From Chitinophagaceae bacterium UBA7600 (GTDB lineage: Bacteria > Bacteroidota > Bacteroidia > Chitinophagales > Chitinophagaceae), in contig DLKC01000021.1 of NCBI GenBank assembly GCA_002478885.1, positions 1-27,075 on the forward strand: DNA of 27,075 nucleotides, read 5' to 3'. Below, in pieces: positions 8,088-16,463 of the stretch. Both the position numbers and the translations under genes were made by a program. How positions within the stretch are numbered: position 1 is the first letter of the stretch; each line of letters starts with the position of its first letter. The notes beneath the pieces were generated by a model. That model did not search any database, had not been told where the DNA came from, and saw only the letters and a list, made by a program, of their open reading frames with translations.

Positions 8088-9758
8088 ATGAAGAAAAAAC
8101 TGACCCATTTTTTCCCAGTAATTCTTTCTTTATTTTTTTTCATTAGCAAGGCACAAACATCAGATTGTGGGCTTTTGTCCAATCCACTTAACTGCAACAT
8201 AAGTCCTGTAATTCCTATTCTCGGCGACGAAAACATAGCGACAGAGTTGGGTGTTAAATATGCGCAGAAGAATAAGATTTTCGATATCTCTTACTATAAT
8301 TCAGACCAGTTTCTTTCAGACTGCGGCACGGTAGCACCCTACTCCTGCACATCTGATTTAACAGATATGCTTACGTACGATGTTTATTTTCCAAGCCCCG
8401 GTGTTTACAGCTGCTACAGGAAAAATCCATTGCCCGCGATCGTACTGTTTCACGGTGGAGGGTTTTCTGATTGCTCCAGCCCTGATGGAACCGGGGGTAT
8501 TGCTCAGTATTGCATGGAGTTTGCGAAAAGAGGTTTTATTGCCTTTAATGTTCAATATCGAACAGGGAGGATAAAAGATCCGCAATCTGTTGCAGGTGAA
8601 ACCGGGAACTATATGTCGGCAAGTAATTTCCTGGCAATATACCGCGCTTACCAGGATGCAAGAGGATCAGTAAGATCAATTCTTTCAAGACAGCTCAGTA
8701 ACACTCCGCCACCATATAGGATAGACCCTGACAATATTTATGTAGGCGGAGTAAGTGCCGGCGGATTTGTTGCACTTAGCCTTGCCTATTATACACCCGA
8801 TATGCTCTATGAAATATTTGGTGATGCCCAGCCAAAGCTTGGTTCACTGAATGAAAATGCATACAAGGGAAGCCCGGACATCAATTTTAAAATTAAAGGA
8901 GTATTAAATCTTTGGGGTGGAACTTATATACCTGCCGCATATGGTTCGTCGGTATCTGGCTTCTTTGTAAAAAATATTGACAAGCGTGGAAACAGTTTAA
9001 ATCCACCCATGATCGCTTTCCAGGGCGCGCAGGATAATGTTGTACCCGTAAAGAAAGCCAATGTTTATTATTCCGTTTCGTCTTCCTTTATAAAAACGAA
9101 AGTTTGTACTGATGCAGGAGACACTTATTATTCCCTGTCTAACAACGACACCGACAAAGCCAGGAAAGACCTGATCATGTATGGTTCGCAGAACATGTAT
9201 GATCTGCTTACCGGAGATCTTAGAATTCCATGTGAATTATATCTTGACAGCGATATGCAGCATGGTCTCAGCGATAAATCAGATTTTGGAACAAACGCAA
9301 ACGTAAAGCAGGATAAAACAGCTATAATTCCCTACTTTGTCCAAAGAGCTATTGCTTTCTTCCAGGCTGTATCAAATGATTTTTCAGACAAGCTGATCGA
9401 TACCAGGTTTTCAGACTGTGAAAACTTCAGGGTAGGCTGTTCGCCTGCCAACAACCACGAAGATTGTTCAAGCAAGGCAGCTTTACTGTCTTCATCAGCA
9501 AGCAATATCTTGTTGCAAAAGAACGGGGATAAAATATTTACCGTATCACAATCCAATCGCAGCATTTTAATATCGCTTAATAAAGAGGGCAGTTCGGATA
9601 TCCTGCTGACTGATCTTTACGGAAACCCGGTTAAACAGCTGTTTGCCAATCACGCAAACCGGGTAACCATTAATGCAGCAAATGCTGCGTCGGGTGTTTA
9701 TGTATTATCGGTACAACAAAACGGGCAACGTCAAACAACAAAGATCAGCCTGTATTAA
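8088..9758 (+). CDS. Secreted alpha/beta-hydrolase (esterase/lipase) with T9SS sorting domain
   Basis: A 556-aa exported hydrolase. Residues 1-22 form a signal peptide (MKKKLTHFFPVILSLFFFIS, then KAQT). The alpha/beta-hydrolase core shows an oxyanion-hole motif HGGGF (122-126), the nucleophile elbow GVSAG with Ser223, a likely acid Asp316 in GAQDNVVP and a likely base His392 in DMQHGLS, a complete triad of the BD-FAE/hormone-sensitive-lipase type. Several cysteines suggest disulphides. The last 70 residues (ISLNKEGSSDILLTDLYGNP to the end, with GVYVLSVQQNGQ) are a type A T9SS C-terminal sorting domain, predicting transport across the outer membrane and cell-surface anchoring or release. The gene stands alone, with an operator-like inverted repeat before it and a strong terminator after it. 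The natural ester substrate cannot be told from sequence. Confidence 0.92.
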   Translation: MKKKLTHFFPVILSLFFFISKAQTSDCGLLSNPLNCNISPVIPILGDENIATELGVKYAQKNKIFDISYYNSDQFLSDCGTVAPYSCTSDLTDMLTYDVYFPSPGVYSCYRKNPLPAIVLFHGGGFSDCSSPDGTGGIAQYCMEFAKRGFIAFNVQYRTGRIKDPQSVAGETGNYMSASNFLAIYRAYQDARGSVRSILSRQLSNTPPPYRIDPDNIYVGGVSAGGFVALSLAYYTPDMLYEIFGDAQPKLGSLNENAYKGSPDINFKIKGVLNLWGGTYIPAAYGSSVSGFFVKNIDKRGNSLNPPMIAFQGAQDNVVPVKKANVYYSVSSSFIKTKVCTDAGDTYYSLSNNDTDKARKDLIMYGSQNMYDLLTGDLRIPCELYLDSDMQHGLSDKSDFGTNANVKQDKTAIIPYFVQRAIAFFQAVSNDFSDKLIDTRFSDCENFRVGCSPANNHEDCSSKAALLSSSASNILLQKNGDKIFTVSQSNRSILISLNKEGSSDILLTDLYGNPVKQLFANHANRVTINAANAASGVYVLSVQQNGQRQTTKISLY

Positions 9759-9779
9759 TAAATAATAGAAAAACAAGTT

Positions 9780-9815
9780 TGCATCAGGGTTTTGCTTTCG
9801 CAAAACCCTGATGCA
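9780..9815. terminator. Bidirectional-looking terminator after the esterase
   Basis: A perfect 16-bp inverted repeat (9780-9795 with 9800-9815) encloses the 4-nt loop TTTC, 21 bp after the stop. A/T-rich sequence flanks both sides; the following T run on the plus strand is short. Confidence 0.82.
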
Positions 9816-9911
9816 TTTAAAGAAGTTCCTCTACTGCATACCGCTACCGTAGCGATAGTGCAGGGTAGATTAGCCTTGAGCATCCAGTCCAATCCTTTTG
9901 CATATAATTTT

Positions 9912-9919
9912 TATCTTTG
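9912..9919 (+). promoter_or_regulatory. -7 promoter box (TATCTTTG) of the AGMO-like gene
   Basis: TATCTTTG matches TAnnTTTG exactly and lies 17 bp before the ATG at 9937. This supports that start over an in-frame TTG at 9898, which lies upstream of the box. No well-spaced -33 TTTG is seen. Confidence 0.6.
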
Positions 9920-9936
9920 ACTATATATCCAGGTTT

Positions 9937-11208
9937 ATGGAAACTTACGGCAAAATCCTGCTTATCGCGATGCCCGCATTTCTGGCGCTTGTACTTTTTG
10001 AAAAATGGTATGGCTGGCTTAAGGGCTTTGACACAGTCCGTGGAATCGATATGCTCAGCAGCCTCAGCAGCGGTGTTACCAACGTAACCAAAGACGTTCT
10101 GGGCATAAGCGTTTCCATTATCACTTATGAGTGGCTTGTGCAGCACATAGCGGTTGTGCATGTACAGTCAACTGTATGGACTTATGTCATCGCTTTTGTG
10201 GTGCTCGACTTTGCCGGATACTGGATCCACCGCATCGATCATAAGCTCAATTTTTTCTGGAACGCACACATAGTGCACCACAGCAGCGAAGAGTTTAATC
10301 TTGCCTGTGCGCTGCGTCAGAGTATTTCTGTTTTTGTAAACCTGTTTGTATTCCTGTTGATTCCTGCTGCACTACTGGGCGTGCCGGCTACCGTTATCGC
10401 CATAGTAGCGCCTATTCACTTGTTCGCCCAGTTCTGGTACCATACGCGGCATATCAACAAAATGGGTGTACTCGAGTATGTGCTTGTTACCCCATCGCAC
10501 CATCGCGTGCATCACGCCATTAACCCGGAATACATCGACAAAAACCTTTCCCAGGTATTTATTATCTGGGACAAGCTGTTTGGAACATTCCAGGAAGAGT
10601 TGCCAAATGTGCCACCTGTTTACGGCATTACGAGGCCGGTAAGCACCTGGAACCCCATAAAAATAAACTTCCAGCACATGTGGCTGCTGATAAAAGATGC
10701 ATGGCGCGCCAAAAGCATAAAAGACAAACTGCGGATTTGGTTTATGCCTACCGGATGGCGCCCCGCCGATGTTGCGGAGAAATACCCGGTTTATAAGATT
10801 GCAGATGTGTACAATTTTGAAAAATACAATCCGCCTGCATCGCCAGGCTTATATGTATGGGCGTGGATACAGGTTGCCATTACACTGCTTTTTGTAAGCT
10901 ATCTTTTTGGAAACATCGCAGGCATAGGCAAACCGCAAATGTTTTTTTACGGTGCTTTTGTTTTCCTTCATATTTATGCCTATTCCGAATTAATGGACCA
11001 GCATAAATCAGCCTTCTTGTGGGAGCTCGTCAAATGTGTATTCGGTGCTACGATCATCCTATTTTATGGAGACTGGTTTGGGGCCAGTTTATTTATTCCA
11101 TGGCTAAATATTTTACTCCTGGGTTATTTCATTTCTTCCCTCGCCGTAACAGCTTGGTTTGTGTTGGTGGGTTTTAAAAAATCTCCTTCAGTAACTGCTG
11201 CGTTATAG
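9937..11208 (+). CDS. Fatty acid hydroxylase superfamily membrane protein, AGMO-like
   Basis: A 423-aa multi-pass membrane di-iron oxygenase. The histidine boxes of the fatty-acid-hydroxylase/sterol-desaturase superfamily are all present: HRIDH (98-102), HIVHH (111-115) and HHRVHH (188-193). The stretch NFFWNAHIVHHSSEEFNLAC and the following ALRQS closely resemble alkylglycerol monooxygenase (TMEM195), which hydroxylates ether lipids. The C-terminal 120 residues contain several more hydrophobic helices, as in that subgroup. Substrate in this organism is not established; an ether lipid, sterol-like lipid or fatty acid are all possible. The ATG at 9937 is chosen because the -7 box at 9912-9919 would otherwise lie inside the coding region. 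It is monocistronic and ends before the hairpin at 11311. Confidence 0.88.
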   Translation: METYGKILLIAMPAFLALVLFEKWYGWLKGFDTVRGIDMLSSLSSGVTNVTKDVLGISVSIITYEWLVQHIAVVHVQSTVWTYVIAFVVLDFAGYWIHRIDHKLNFFWNAHIVHHSSEEFNLACALRQSISVFVNLFVFLLIPAALLGVPATVIAIVAPIHLFAQFWYHTRHINKMGVLEYVLVTPSHHRVHHAINPEYIDKNLSQVFIIWDKLFGTFQEELPNVPPVYGITRPVSTWNPIKINFQHMWLLIKDAWRAKSIKDKLRIWFMPTGWRPADVAEKYPVYKIADVYNFEKYNPPASPGLYVWAWIQVAITLLFVSYLFGNIAGIGKPQMFFYGAFVFLHIYAYSELMDQHKSAFLWELVKCVFGATIILFYGDWFGASLFIPWLNILLLGYFISSLAVTAWFVLVGFKKSPSVTAAL

Positions 11209-11249
11209 TTATTTTTTTCCCGGGGCCGGGCTGTTGACCGCCCATTGAA

Positions 11250-11275
11250 CTTTTGTTGCGTCGCACTCTTCAGCA
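11250..11275 (+). repeat. Dispersed intergenic element, copy 4
   Basis: Core GTTGCGTCGCAC at 11255-11266 is preceded by TTTT and followed by TCTTCAGCAGCTG, the second flank type. A GGGC TGTTGACC GCCC hairpin lies upstream (about 11228-11243). It lies after the AGMO-like gene in the same orientation and before the shared terminator. Confidence 0.88.
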
Positions 11276-11310
11276 GCTGTAGCCTTATTGATCATACTTT
11301 AAATCAAAAT

Positions 11311-11339
11311 CCCCGGAGTTGTTCCGGGGTAGTGTTTTT
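11311..11339. terminator. Bidirectional terminator between convergent genes
   Basis: CCCCGGA (11311-11317) and TCCGGGG (11323-11329) pair around GTTGT. A T run follows at 11335-11339 on the plus strand and ATTTTGATTT on the minus strand. It serves the AGMO-like gene and the small minus-strand gene. Confidence 0.87.
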
Positions 11340-11356
11340 CATTACGCATTGCAAGG

Positions 11357-11683
11357 TTAAGCCGGCTTCTTTTTATCGATCGCTTTTTTATCCTGGTTGC
11401 GATCTTTCTTCAGGTCATGTTTGTCTTTGGCCAGGCTCTTTTCGTCTTTTGCAATAGCCTTCCTGTCGTCTTTTTTTGTCGTGGCCCCGGCACCGGCTTT
11501 CTTGTCTGTTTTCAATTGTTTGGCATCAGCTTTCACCTCCTGCTTGTCTTTGTGTTTGCTCTTTTGATCTGCGGCCTGTTCTTTGGCTTGTTTCTTAACT
11601 TCCTGCCTGTGACCTGGTGCTGCGTTTACCATTCCTGTTCCAAGTAAGAGCGCGCATGCAGCAATAAAAATTGACTTTTTCAT
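11357..11683 (-). CDS. Small Lys/Asp-rich exported protein of unknown function
   Basis: 108 aa. The start at 11683 gives a clean signal peptide MKKSIFIAACALLLGTGMVN, then AAPG; the frame is open upstream to 11755 but that extension would bury the signal. The mature part of about 87 residues is low complexity, roughly 30 percent Lys with many Asp, Gln and Ala, in runs such as KKDDRKAIAKDEKSLAKDKH. It is probably disordered or a single charged helix in the periplasm. It matches no family I recognise; short Lys/Ala/Asp-rich exported proteins are fairly common in this phylum. It has its own terminator at 11311-11339 and lies divergent to rimO. Confidence 0.72.
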   Translation of the reverse strand: MKKSIFIAACALLLGTGMVNAAPGHRQEVKKQAKEQAADQKSKHKDKQEVKADAKQLKTDKKAGAGATTKKDDRKAIAKDEKSLAKDKHDLKKDRNQDKKAIDKKKPA

Positions 11684-11840
11684 TTTTGTATGTTTTATTG
11701 TTTTAAAAAATTGCATGCAGTAACAGACCGCACACACATGCTGCAGTTTAAACAACCCGTAAACCTTGTATGTGCTTTAACAATTTCGCCTTTAAAGTAT
11801 GAAGGCCGCAGTTCGTTTATGCTGCGCAACGAACAGGAAG

Positions 11841-11862
11841 CACAAGAGTGCGACGCAACAAG
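11841..11862 (-). repeat. Dispersed intergenic element, copy 5
   Basis: The minus strand carries the core GTTGCGTCGCAC (11848-11859) followed by TCTTGTGCTTCCTG. Upstream in element orientation GCCGGGC, 11 nt, GCCGGGC can fold as a 7-bp stem with a central G-G mismatch. It lies between the divergent small gene and rimO, close to the rimO promoter. Confidence 0.9.
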
Positions 11863-11913
11863 AGCCCGGCTGTGATGCAATGCCCGGCCCAAAAACCTTA
11901 TACCAAATCTCAT

Positions 11914-11921
11914 TACCTTCG
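11914..11921 (+). promoter_or_regulatory. -7 promoter box (TACCTTCG) of rimO
   Basis: TACCTTCG is one base from TAnnTTTG and 8 bp before the ATG at 11930. That gives a near-leaderless transcript, so either the box or the start codon could be slightly off. Confidence 0.45.
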
Positions 11922-11929
11922 CGCCAATT

Positions 11930-13252
11930 ATGAAGGCAAGAACATTACAGAAAGACAAGGTGAATATTATAACATTGGGCTGCAGCAAAAATCTTGTTGA
12001 CAGTGAAGTGCTGAGCGGGCAACTGAAAGCCAATGAAATTGATGTAGTGCATGAGAGCGGCAAACTTGATCATAACATTGTTGTGGTAAATACCTGCGGC
12101 TTTATTGATAAGGCAAAAGAAGAAAGCATTAATACGATTCTTGACCAGGTGAACCTGAAGAAAAAAGGCAGGCTGGACAAAGTATATGTGACCGGTTGCT
12201 TAAGTGAAAGATACCGAAACGACCTTGAAGCAGAGATACCCGAAGTAGATGCATGGTTTGGAACGCTCGAACTTCCGTTGATGCTGAAGCAATTTGATGC
12301 AGATTATAAGAGTGAACTGCTGGGCGAGCGCATGCTTAGCACGCCAAAACATTACGCCTATTTAAAAATAAGTGAAGGCTGTAACAGAACCTGTGCGTTT
12401 TGTGCTATTCCGCTGATGCGCGGCGCACACATCAGCAGGCCAATGGAAGACCTGGTAAAAGAAGCGGAAAGCCTGGTGCAAAAAGGTGTGAAAGAAATTA
12501 TGCTGATTGCCCAGGAACTCACCTATTATGGACTTGACCTCTACAAGAAGCGCATGCTTGCTGAGTTGCTTGGCAAACTCGCCGATGTAAAAGGGGTAGA
12601 ATGGATAAGGCTACATTATGCTTACCCGAATAAGTTTCCTTTAGAGGTGCTGGATGTGATGCGCGAAAGACCAAACATTTGCAACTATCTTGATATGCCT
12701 TTGCAGCACGCCAGCAACAATATGCTCAAGGCCATGAAGCGGCAAAGTACCAGGCAGGAAATGGAGGAATTGATTGCTGCAATACGGGAAAGAAACCCCG
12801 GCATCTGTTTAAGGACTACCCTGATCGCAGGCTTTCCCGGCGAGACAAGAGCTGATGTGGAAGAATTAAAAGATTTCCTTACCCGCATGCGTTTTGACCG
12901 GGTGGGCATTTTTACCTACAGCCATGAAGAAGGCACAAGCGGGTACGAATTGGTTGACGATGTTCCTGCAAAAGAAAAGCAGGCGCGTGCAGAGGAGATA
13001 ATGGAACTGCAACAGGAGATCAGCTATGAAAAAAATGTGGAGAAGATCGGCAAGGTATTTAAAGTGATCATAGATAAAAAAGAAGCAGGCCGCTACCTGG
13101 GGAGAACTGAATTCGACAGCGTTGAAGTGGATAATGAAGTGGTGATACATTCTACAAAGAAGCTTACTGTTGGAGAGTTCTACGATGTAAAGATCACCAA
13201 GGCCTATGACTACGACATTGAAGGAGAAATTGTTAACCAGCTGCCCGATTAA
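11930..13252 (+). CDS. rimO: Ribosomal protein S12 methylthiotransferase RimO
   Basis: A radical-SAM enzyme with two [4Fe-4S] clusters that methylthiolates a conserved Asp of ribosomal protein S12. The 440-aa length is normal. The N-terminal UPF0004 domain has cluster ligands Cys18 (in LGCSKNLVDSEVL), Cys56 (NTCGF) and Cys90 (VTGC). The radical-SAM motif is CNRTCAFC (Cys151, Cys155, Cys158). A C-terminal TRAM domain follows (about 375-440). GCSKNLVDSE and the LRTTLIAGFPGE block point to RimO rather than MiaB. It is first of a two-gene unit; the DDAH-like gene begins 22 bp after its stop. Confidence 0.95.
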   Translation: MKARTLQKDKVNIITLGCSKNLVDSEVLSGQLKANEIDVVHESGKLDHNIVVVNTCGFIDKAKEESINTILDQVNLKKKGRLDKVYVTGCLSERYRNDLEAEIPEVDAWFGTLELPLMLKQFDADYKSELLGERMLSTPKHYAYLKISEGCNRTCAFCAIPLMRGAHISRPMEDLVKEAESLVQKGVKEIMLIAQELTYYGLDLYKKRMLAELLGKLADVKGVEWIRLHYAYPNKFPLEVLDVMRERPNICNYLDMPLQHASNNMLKAMKRQSTRQEMEELIAAIRERNPGICLRTTLIAGFPGETRADVEELKDFLTRMRFDRVGIFTYSHEEGTSGYELVDDVPAKEKQARAEEIMELQQEISYEKNVEKIGKVFKVIIDKKEAGRYLGRTEFDSVEVDNEVVIHSTKKLTVGEFYDVKITKAYDYDIEGEIVNQLPD

Positions 13253-13274
13253 AAAGAACCACCAAAACAGTTTT

Positions 13275-14162
13275 ATGAATATCAGCTGTCATTCTGAGTT
13301 TGGAAAAATACATTCCTTGCTTATTAAACGTGCACCCGCGGCTTTTATCAGTGATGCACATATTCAGCAATACTGGCAACAATTAAACTACCTTGGCAAG
13401 CCCTCGCTGGCAGGTGCTGTAGAAGAATATAACAGCTTTGAGTCTGTACTGCGACAGCATGCGGACACAATCTATCATTTACCCGAAGACGGTTCTGTAA
13501 ACATGGATTCGATCTACTGCCGCGATGCATCCATCGCTACCAATGCAGGAATGATCATCTGCAATATGGGGAAGGCTGCAAGAATGAATGAACCGGCGGC
13601 AGAGCAGAAAGCATTTGAGGCAAACAATATCAAGATACTGGGCAGCATAACCGCACCGGGAACGCTTGAAGGGGGTGATGTAGCCTGGCTCGATGAAAAT
13701 ACACTGGCCGTTGGCCACACTTACAGAACCAATGAAGAAGGGATAAGGCAATTAAAGGCTTTGCTGAACCCGATCGGTGTTGATGTGATCGTTGCAGCAT
13801 TACCACATTACAAGGGGCCGTCAGATGTATTTCATCTTATGTCAATTCTCAGCCCGGTCGATAAAGACCTTGCTGTAGTTTATTCACCATTAATGCCAAT
13901 CGCGGTCCGCGATTTATTGATGGCCCGCGGGTACCAGTTTGTTGAAGTGCCCGATGAAGAGTTTGACAGTATGGGCTGCAATGTACTTGCACTGGCCCCG
14001 CGTGTTTGCCTGATGGCTGATGGCAACCCGATAACAAAGGCGGCGTTGGAAAAGGCCGGCTGCAAAGTAATTGTTTATACCGGCACAGAGATCAGTGTTA
14101 AAGGCGGCGGTGGGCCAACCTGTCTTACGAGGCCAATATATCGTTATACGCCCCAAACATAG
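13275..14162 (+). CDS. Amidinotransferase-fold hydrolase (DDAH/arginine deiminase superfamily)
   Basis: A 295-aa cytosolic enzyme of the guanidine-modifying superfamily, whose members act on arginine, methylated arginines or related guanidines. The superfamily landmarks are present: CRDAS (82-86), LEGGD (131-135), the catalytic His187 in DVFHLMS and the nucleophile Cys283 in GGGGPTCLTRP. Size and the VFHLMSILSPVDKDLAV segment resemble dimethylarginine dimethylaminohydrolases, but citrulline-forming arginine deiminase-like or other roles cannot be excluded. The ATG at 13275 avoids a 47-bp overlap with rimO and gives a normal N-terminus. It probably shares the rimO transcript. Its last 38 bp overlap the 3' end of the convergent ABC exporter gene. 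A ureohydrolase gene is nearby at 17982. Confidence 0.87.
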   Translation: MNISCHSEFGKIHSLLIKRAPAAFISDAHIQQYWQQLNYLGKPSLAGAVEEYNSFESVLRQHADTIYHLPEDGSVNMDSIYCRDASIATNAGMIICNMGKAARMNEPAAEQKAFEANNIKILGSITAPGTLEGGDVAWLDENTLAVGHTYRTNEEGIRQLKALLNPIGVDVIVAALPHYKGPSDVFHLMSILSPVDKDLAVVYSPLMPIAVRDLLMARGYQFVEVPDEEFDSMGCNVLALAPRVCLMADGNPITKAALEKAGCKVIVYTGTEISVKGGGGPTCLTRPIYRYTPQT

Positions 14163-16032
14163 TGGTGTGTGGAAGATGGTGCAGTTTACCATTTTGTGAT
14201 GCTGTTTCATAAACGCAAAACATACCTGCGTAGAGTTCACAGTCTCTCATCAATTCCTGGTGGTTGCCTCCGGCAACAATAATCCCGTTTTTTAGTACAA
14301 ATATTTTGTCGGCATGCATAATGGTGTTCAGCCGGTGCGTAATCGTAATCACCGTGCGGCCATTCATCAATCTTTCAAGTGCCTCGCTTACCAGCTTTTC
14401 CGATTCCGCATCGAGTGATGCGGTAGGCTCATCAAGGATAAGGATAGGAGCATTTCTTACGACAGCCCTTGCAATGCCTATCCGTTGCCTTTGACCGCCG
14501 GAGAGAGTAACTCCGCGCTCTCCTATTATGGTGCTGTAACCTTCCGGTAGCTTTGTTATAAATTCATCGGCATTGGCGAGCCTTGCCGCTTCAAAGATCT
14601 CTTTATCGGTGGCTTCGGGTTTTCCGTAGGCGATATTGTCCCTTACTGTTCCGTAAAAAAGCATGGTATCCTGCAGTACAAAACCAATCTGCTGCCGTAG
14701 ACCTTCCAGCGTAAAACCGGTGATATCTTTGCCATCCATCAGCACTTTGCCACGGGTTGGATCGTACAGCCTCGGGATAAGGCTGGCAATTGTTGATTTG
14801 CCGCTGCCGGTTGGGCCACAAATGCCTATTCGCTGACCTGCTTTGATGGAAAGGTTTATATTCCTCAGAACCGGAACGCCGGGTTGATAGCTAAAGCAAA
14901 CATCTTTAAAGCAAAGATCGCCGTTGATCTTACCCGGATCTTTTGCGTCCTTTTTAGTGGGAATAATCATATCGGCTTCAAGAATTTGCTGTATACGTTC
15001 CAATGCAACTGTTGCCTGCGCGATATTTACTGTCATCTTTGCGAGGTCTTTAACGGGGTTAAAGAATTTATTCAGGTAAGCAAGAAACACTGTGAGCGCC
15101 CCAATGGACATTACTCCTGCTATTACCAGCGAAGTGCCGCGCCAAAGTACGAATGCGGTACACAACGAGACCGCAATCATAAAAACAGGTGTGATGATGG
15201 ATTTAATCTTCCGTGCCCGCAATGCCGCGTAAACAGTTTCCATACTTATCAGCTTCAGCCGTTCTTCTTCCACTTCCTGCATGCCGTATGCATTCACGAG
15301 CCTGATCGATTCAAGGCCGCGTTGCAAAACGGTATTCATTTCTGCCTGGTCGCGCCGCACTTCATGCGTGGCTTTTTTCACCAGCCGCTTAAAACGCACA
15401 ACGAACAGCAGAAGCAATGGAGAAAGTCCGACAGCAATCAGGGCAAAGTCCCAACGCAGGGAAAGCATCAGGGCAAACATTCCCGCGATTGTGAGTGAAT
15501 CAACCAGGATACTCAACACTGTGGCGGAGACAAAATCCTGTATGGTCAATACATCGGCCGTCATTGTGTTCAGCAATTTTGCCACCTGGTGTGTATCGTA
15601 ATAAGCGAGTGAAAGTTTTTGCAGGTGATGGTATATTTTCCTTCTGAGATCGTTCGCCATATACTGGGCTACGCTTTCTGTGAAATAATTATCAATATAA
15701 CCGGCAAGTCCACCAATGGCAGTAAGCAAGACCAGGGCGAGGGCACAAAAAGCGGTTACCGATAGTTTATCGTTACCGGGAACCACCTCATTCATCCATA
15801 AGAGCCAGGAGGGCAACGGTTTTGCGGAGATCACATTATCAATGATGATCTTCAGGGGCCAGGGTGCAGCGAGCCCCATTACCGTTTCAGCGACCATCGC
15901 AATGAAAATAAAAAGCAGCCATTTGCGGTAGGGCCGCATCAGTTCTGAAAGCAATTTGGGAAGCGCTTTATAAGAATGGTTTTTCACAACCCGCACATCT
16001 TCCATTCCTTCGTTTGAAATAAGTCCGGTCAT
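14125..16032 (-). CDS. ABC exporter, fused permease-ATPase (MsbA/multidrug-lipid type)
   Basis: A 635-aa half-transporter. Residues about 36-345 hold six membrane helices (ABC transmembrane type 1 domain). The nucleotide-binding domain has Walker A GPTGSGKS (406-413), signature LSGGQ (510-514), Walker B ILILDE (530-535) and the H-loop His566. Such homodimers export lipids or hydrophobic drugs; an essential lipid A flippase role is possible but not shown. The ATG at 16032 is preferred over an in-frame TTG at 16038. The last 25-30 residues (ending NDILAS) go beyond the usual end of the domain, and the final dozen are encoded in the overlap with the convergent DDAH-like gene. It stands alone on the minus strand. 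Confidence 0.93.
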   Translation of the reverse strand: MTGLISNEGMEDVRVVKNHSYKALPKLLSELMRPYRKWLLFIFIAMVAETVMGLAAPWPLKIIIDNVISAKPLPSWLLWMNEVVPGNDKLSVTAFCALALVLLTAIGGLAGYIDNYFTESVAQYMANDLRRKIYHHLQKLSLAYYDTHQVAKLLNTMTADVLTIQDFVSATVLSILVDSLTIAGMFALMLSLRWDFALIAVGLSPLLLLFVVRFKRLVKKATHEVRRDQAEMNTVLQRGLESIRLVNAYGMQEVEEERLKLISMETVYAALRARKIKSIITPVFMIAVSLCTAFVLWRGTSLVIAGVMSIGALTVFLAYLNKFFNPVKDLAKMTVNIAQATVALERIQQILEADMIIPTKKDAKDPGKINGDLCFKDVCFSYQPGVPVLRNINLSIKAGQRIGICGPTGSGKSTIASLIPRLYDPTRGKVLMDGKDITGFTLEGLRQQIGFVLQDTMLFYGTVRDNIAYGKPEATDKEIFEAARLANADEFITKLPEGYSTIIGERGVTLSGGQRQRIGIARAVVRNAPILILDEPTASLDAESEKLVSEALERLMNGRTVITITHRLNTIMHADKIFVLKNGIIVAGGNHQELMRDCELYAGMFCVYETASQNGKLHHLPHTTMFGAYNDILAS

Positions 16033-16354
16033 ATGCAAGGGTTAAATGCTATGGATTGAAGGGCAAGCATCGATGCATTATTATGTGCGCAAGTTAGTCG
16101 ATTTGAAAATCAGGAAACATGCTCCAGGTCATAGAACAGCACTGTTCCAGGTCCGCGTCAGAAACAAAACATCAGGCTGTTACATTCAACGATGATTGGT
16201 TGGCTTCTTTATTTTGAAAGCTGCAACAATCAAGTTATCGTGCGCATACCATTCATTGAACAATCCGGGAGAAGAGCTGCTGATTTAGATTAGCCTTTTG
16301 CGATCGTGTGGCCGGCAAGCAGGGTAGTGCGACAGATAGTCACCTGAAAATTTG

Positions 16355-16377
16355 CCTGCCATGGTAAGGCAGGTTTT
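16355..16377 (+). terminator. Hairpin plus T run, no assigned gene
   Basis: CCTGCC (16355-16360) and GGCAGG (16368-16373) pair around ATGGTAA and are followed by TTTT. No plus-strand gene ends upstream, so it may close a short unannotated transcript, act as an attenuator or be chance. Confidence 0.35.
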
Positions 16378-16415
16378 ATCAAATGCAAATCAGGACATTA
16401 TTTATAAAAACCCTT

Positions 16416-16423
16416 TACATTCG
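16416..16423 (+). promoter_or_regulatory. Putative -7 box (TACATTCG) of the M20 dipeptidase
   Basis: TACATTCG is one base from TAnnTTTG and lies 40 bp before the ATG at 16464. It falls inside the longer open frame beginning at 16383, which supports the shorter start. Confidence 0.45.
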
Positions 16424-16463
16424 CTACCTGTTACGTAAAACCTCACTCAAAAAAAATATTGCT

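Larger units (their letters stand above)
16033..16463. other. Divergent gap between ABC exporter and dipeptidase
   Basis: 431 bp holding the divergent upstream regions. It includes a half-copy of the dispersed element (AGTGCGACAG at about 16324-16333), a hairpin CCTGCC/GGCAGG (16355-16373) followed by TTTT, and the TACATTCG box before the dipeptidase. No gene or known RNA was recognised. Confidence 0.6.

Noticed and set aside
7925..8146. Plus-strand open frame overlapping the esterase start
   Set aside because: Different frame from the esterase, runs through the operator-like repeat and the signal-peptide region, and resembles no family.
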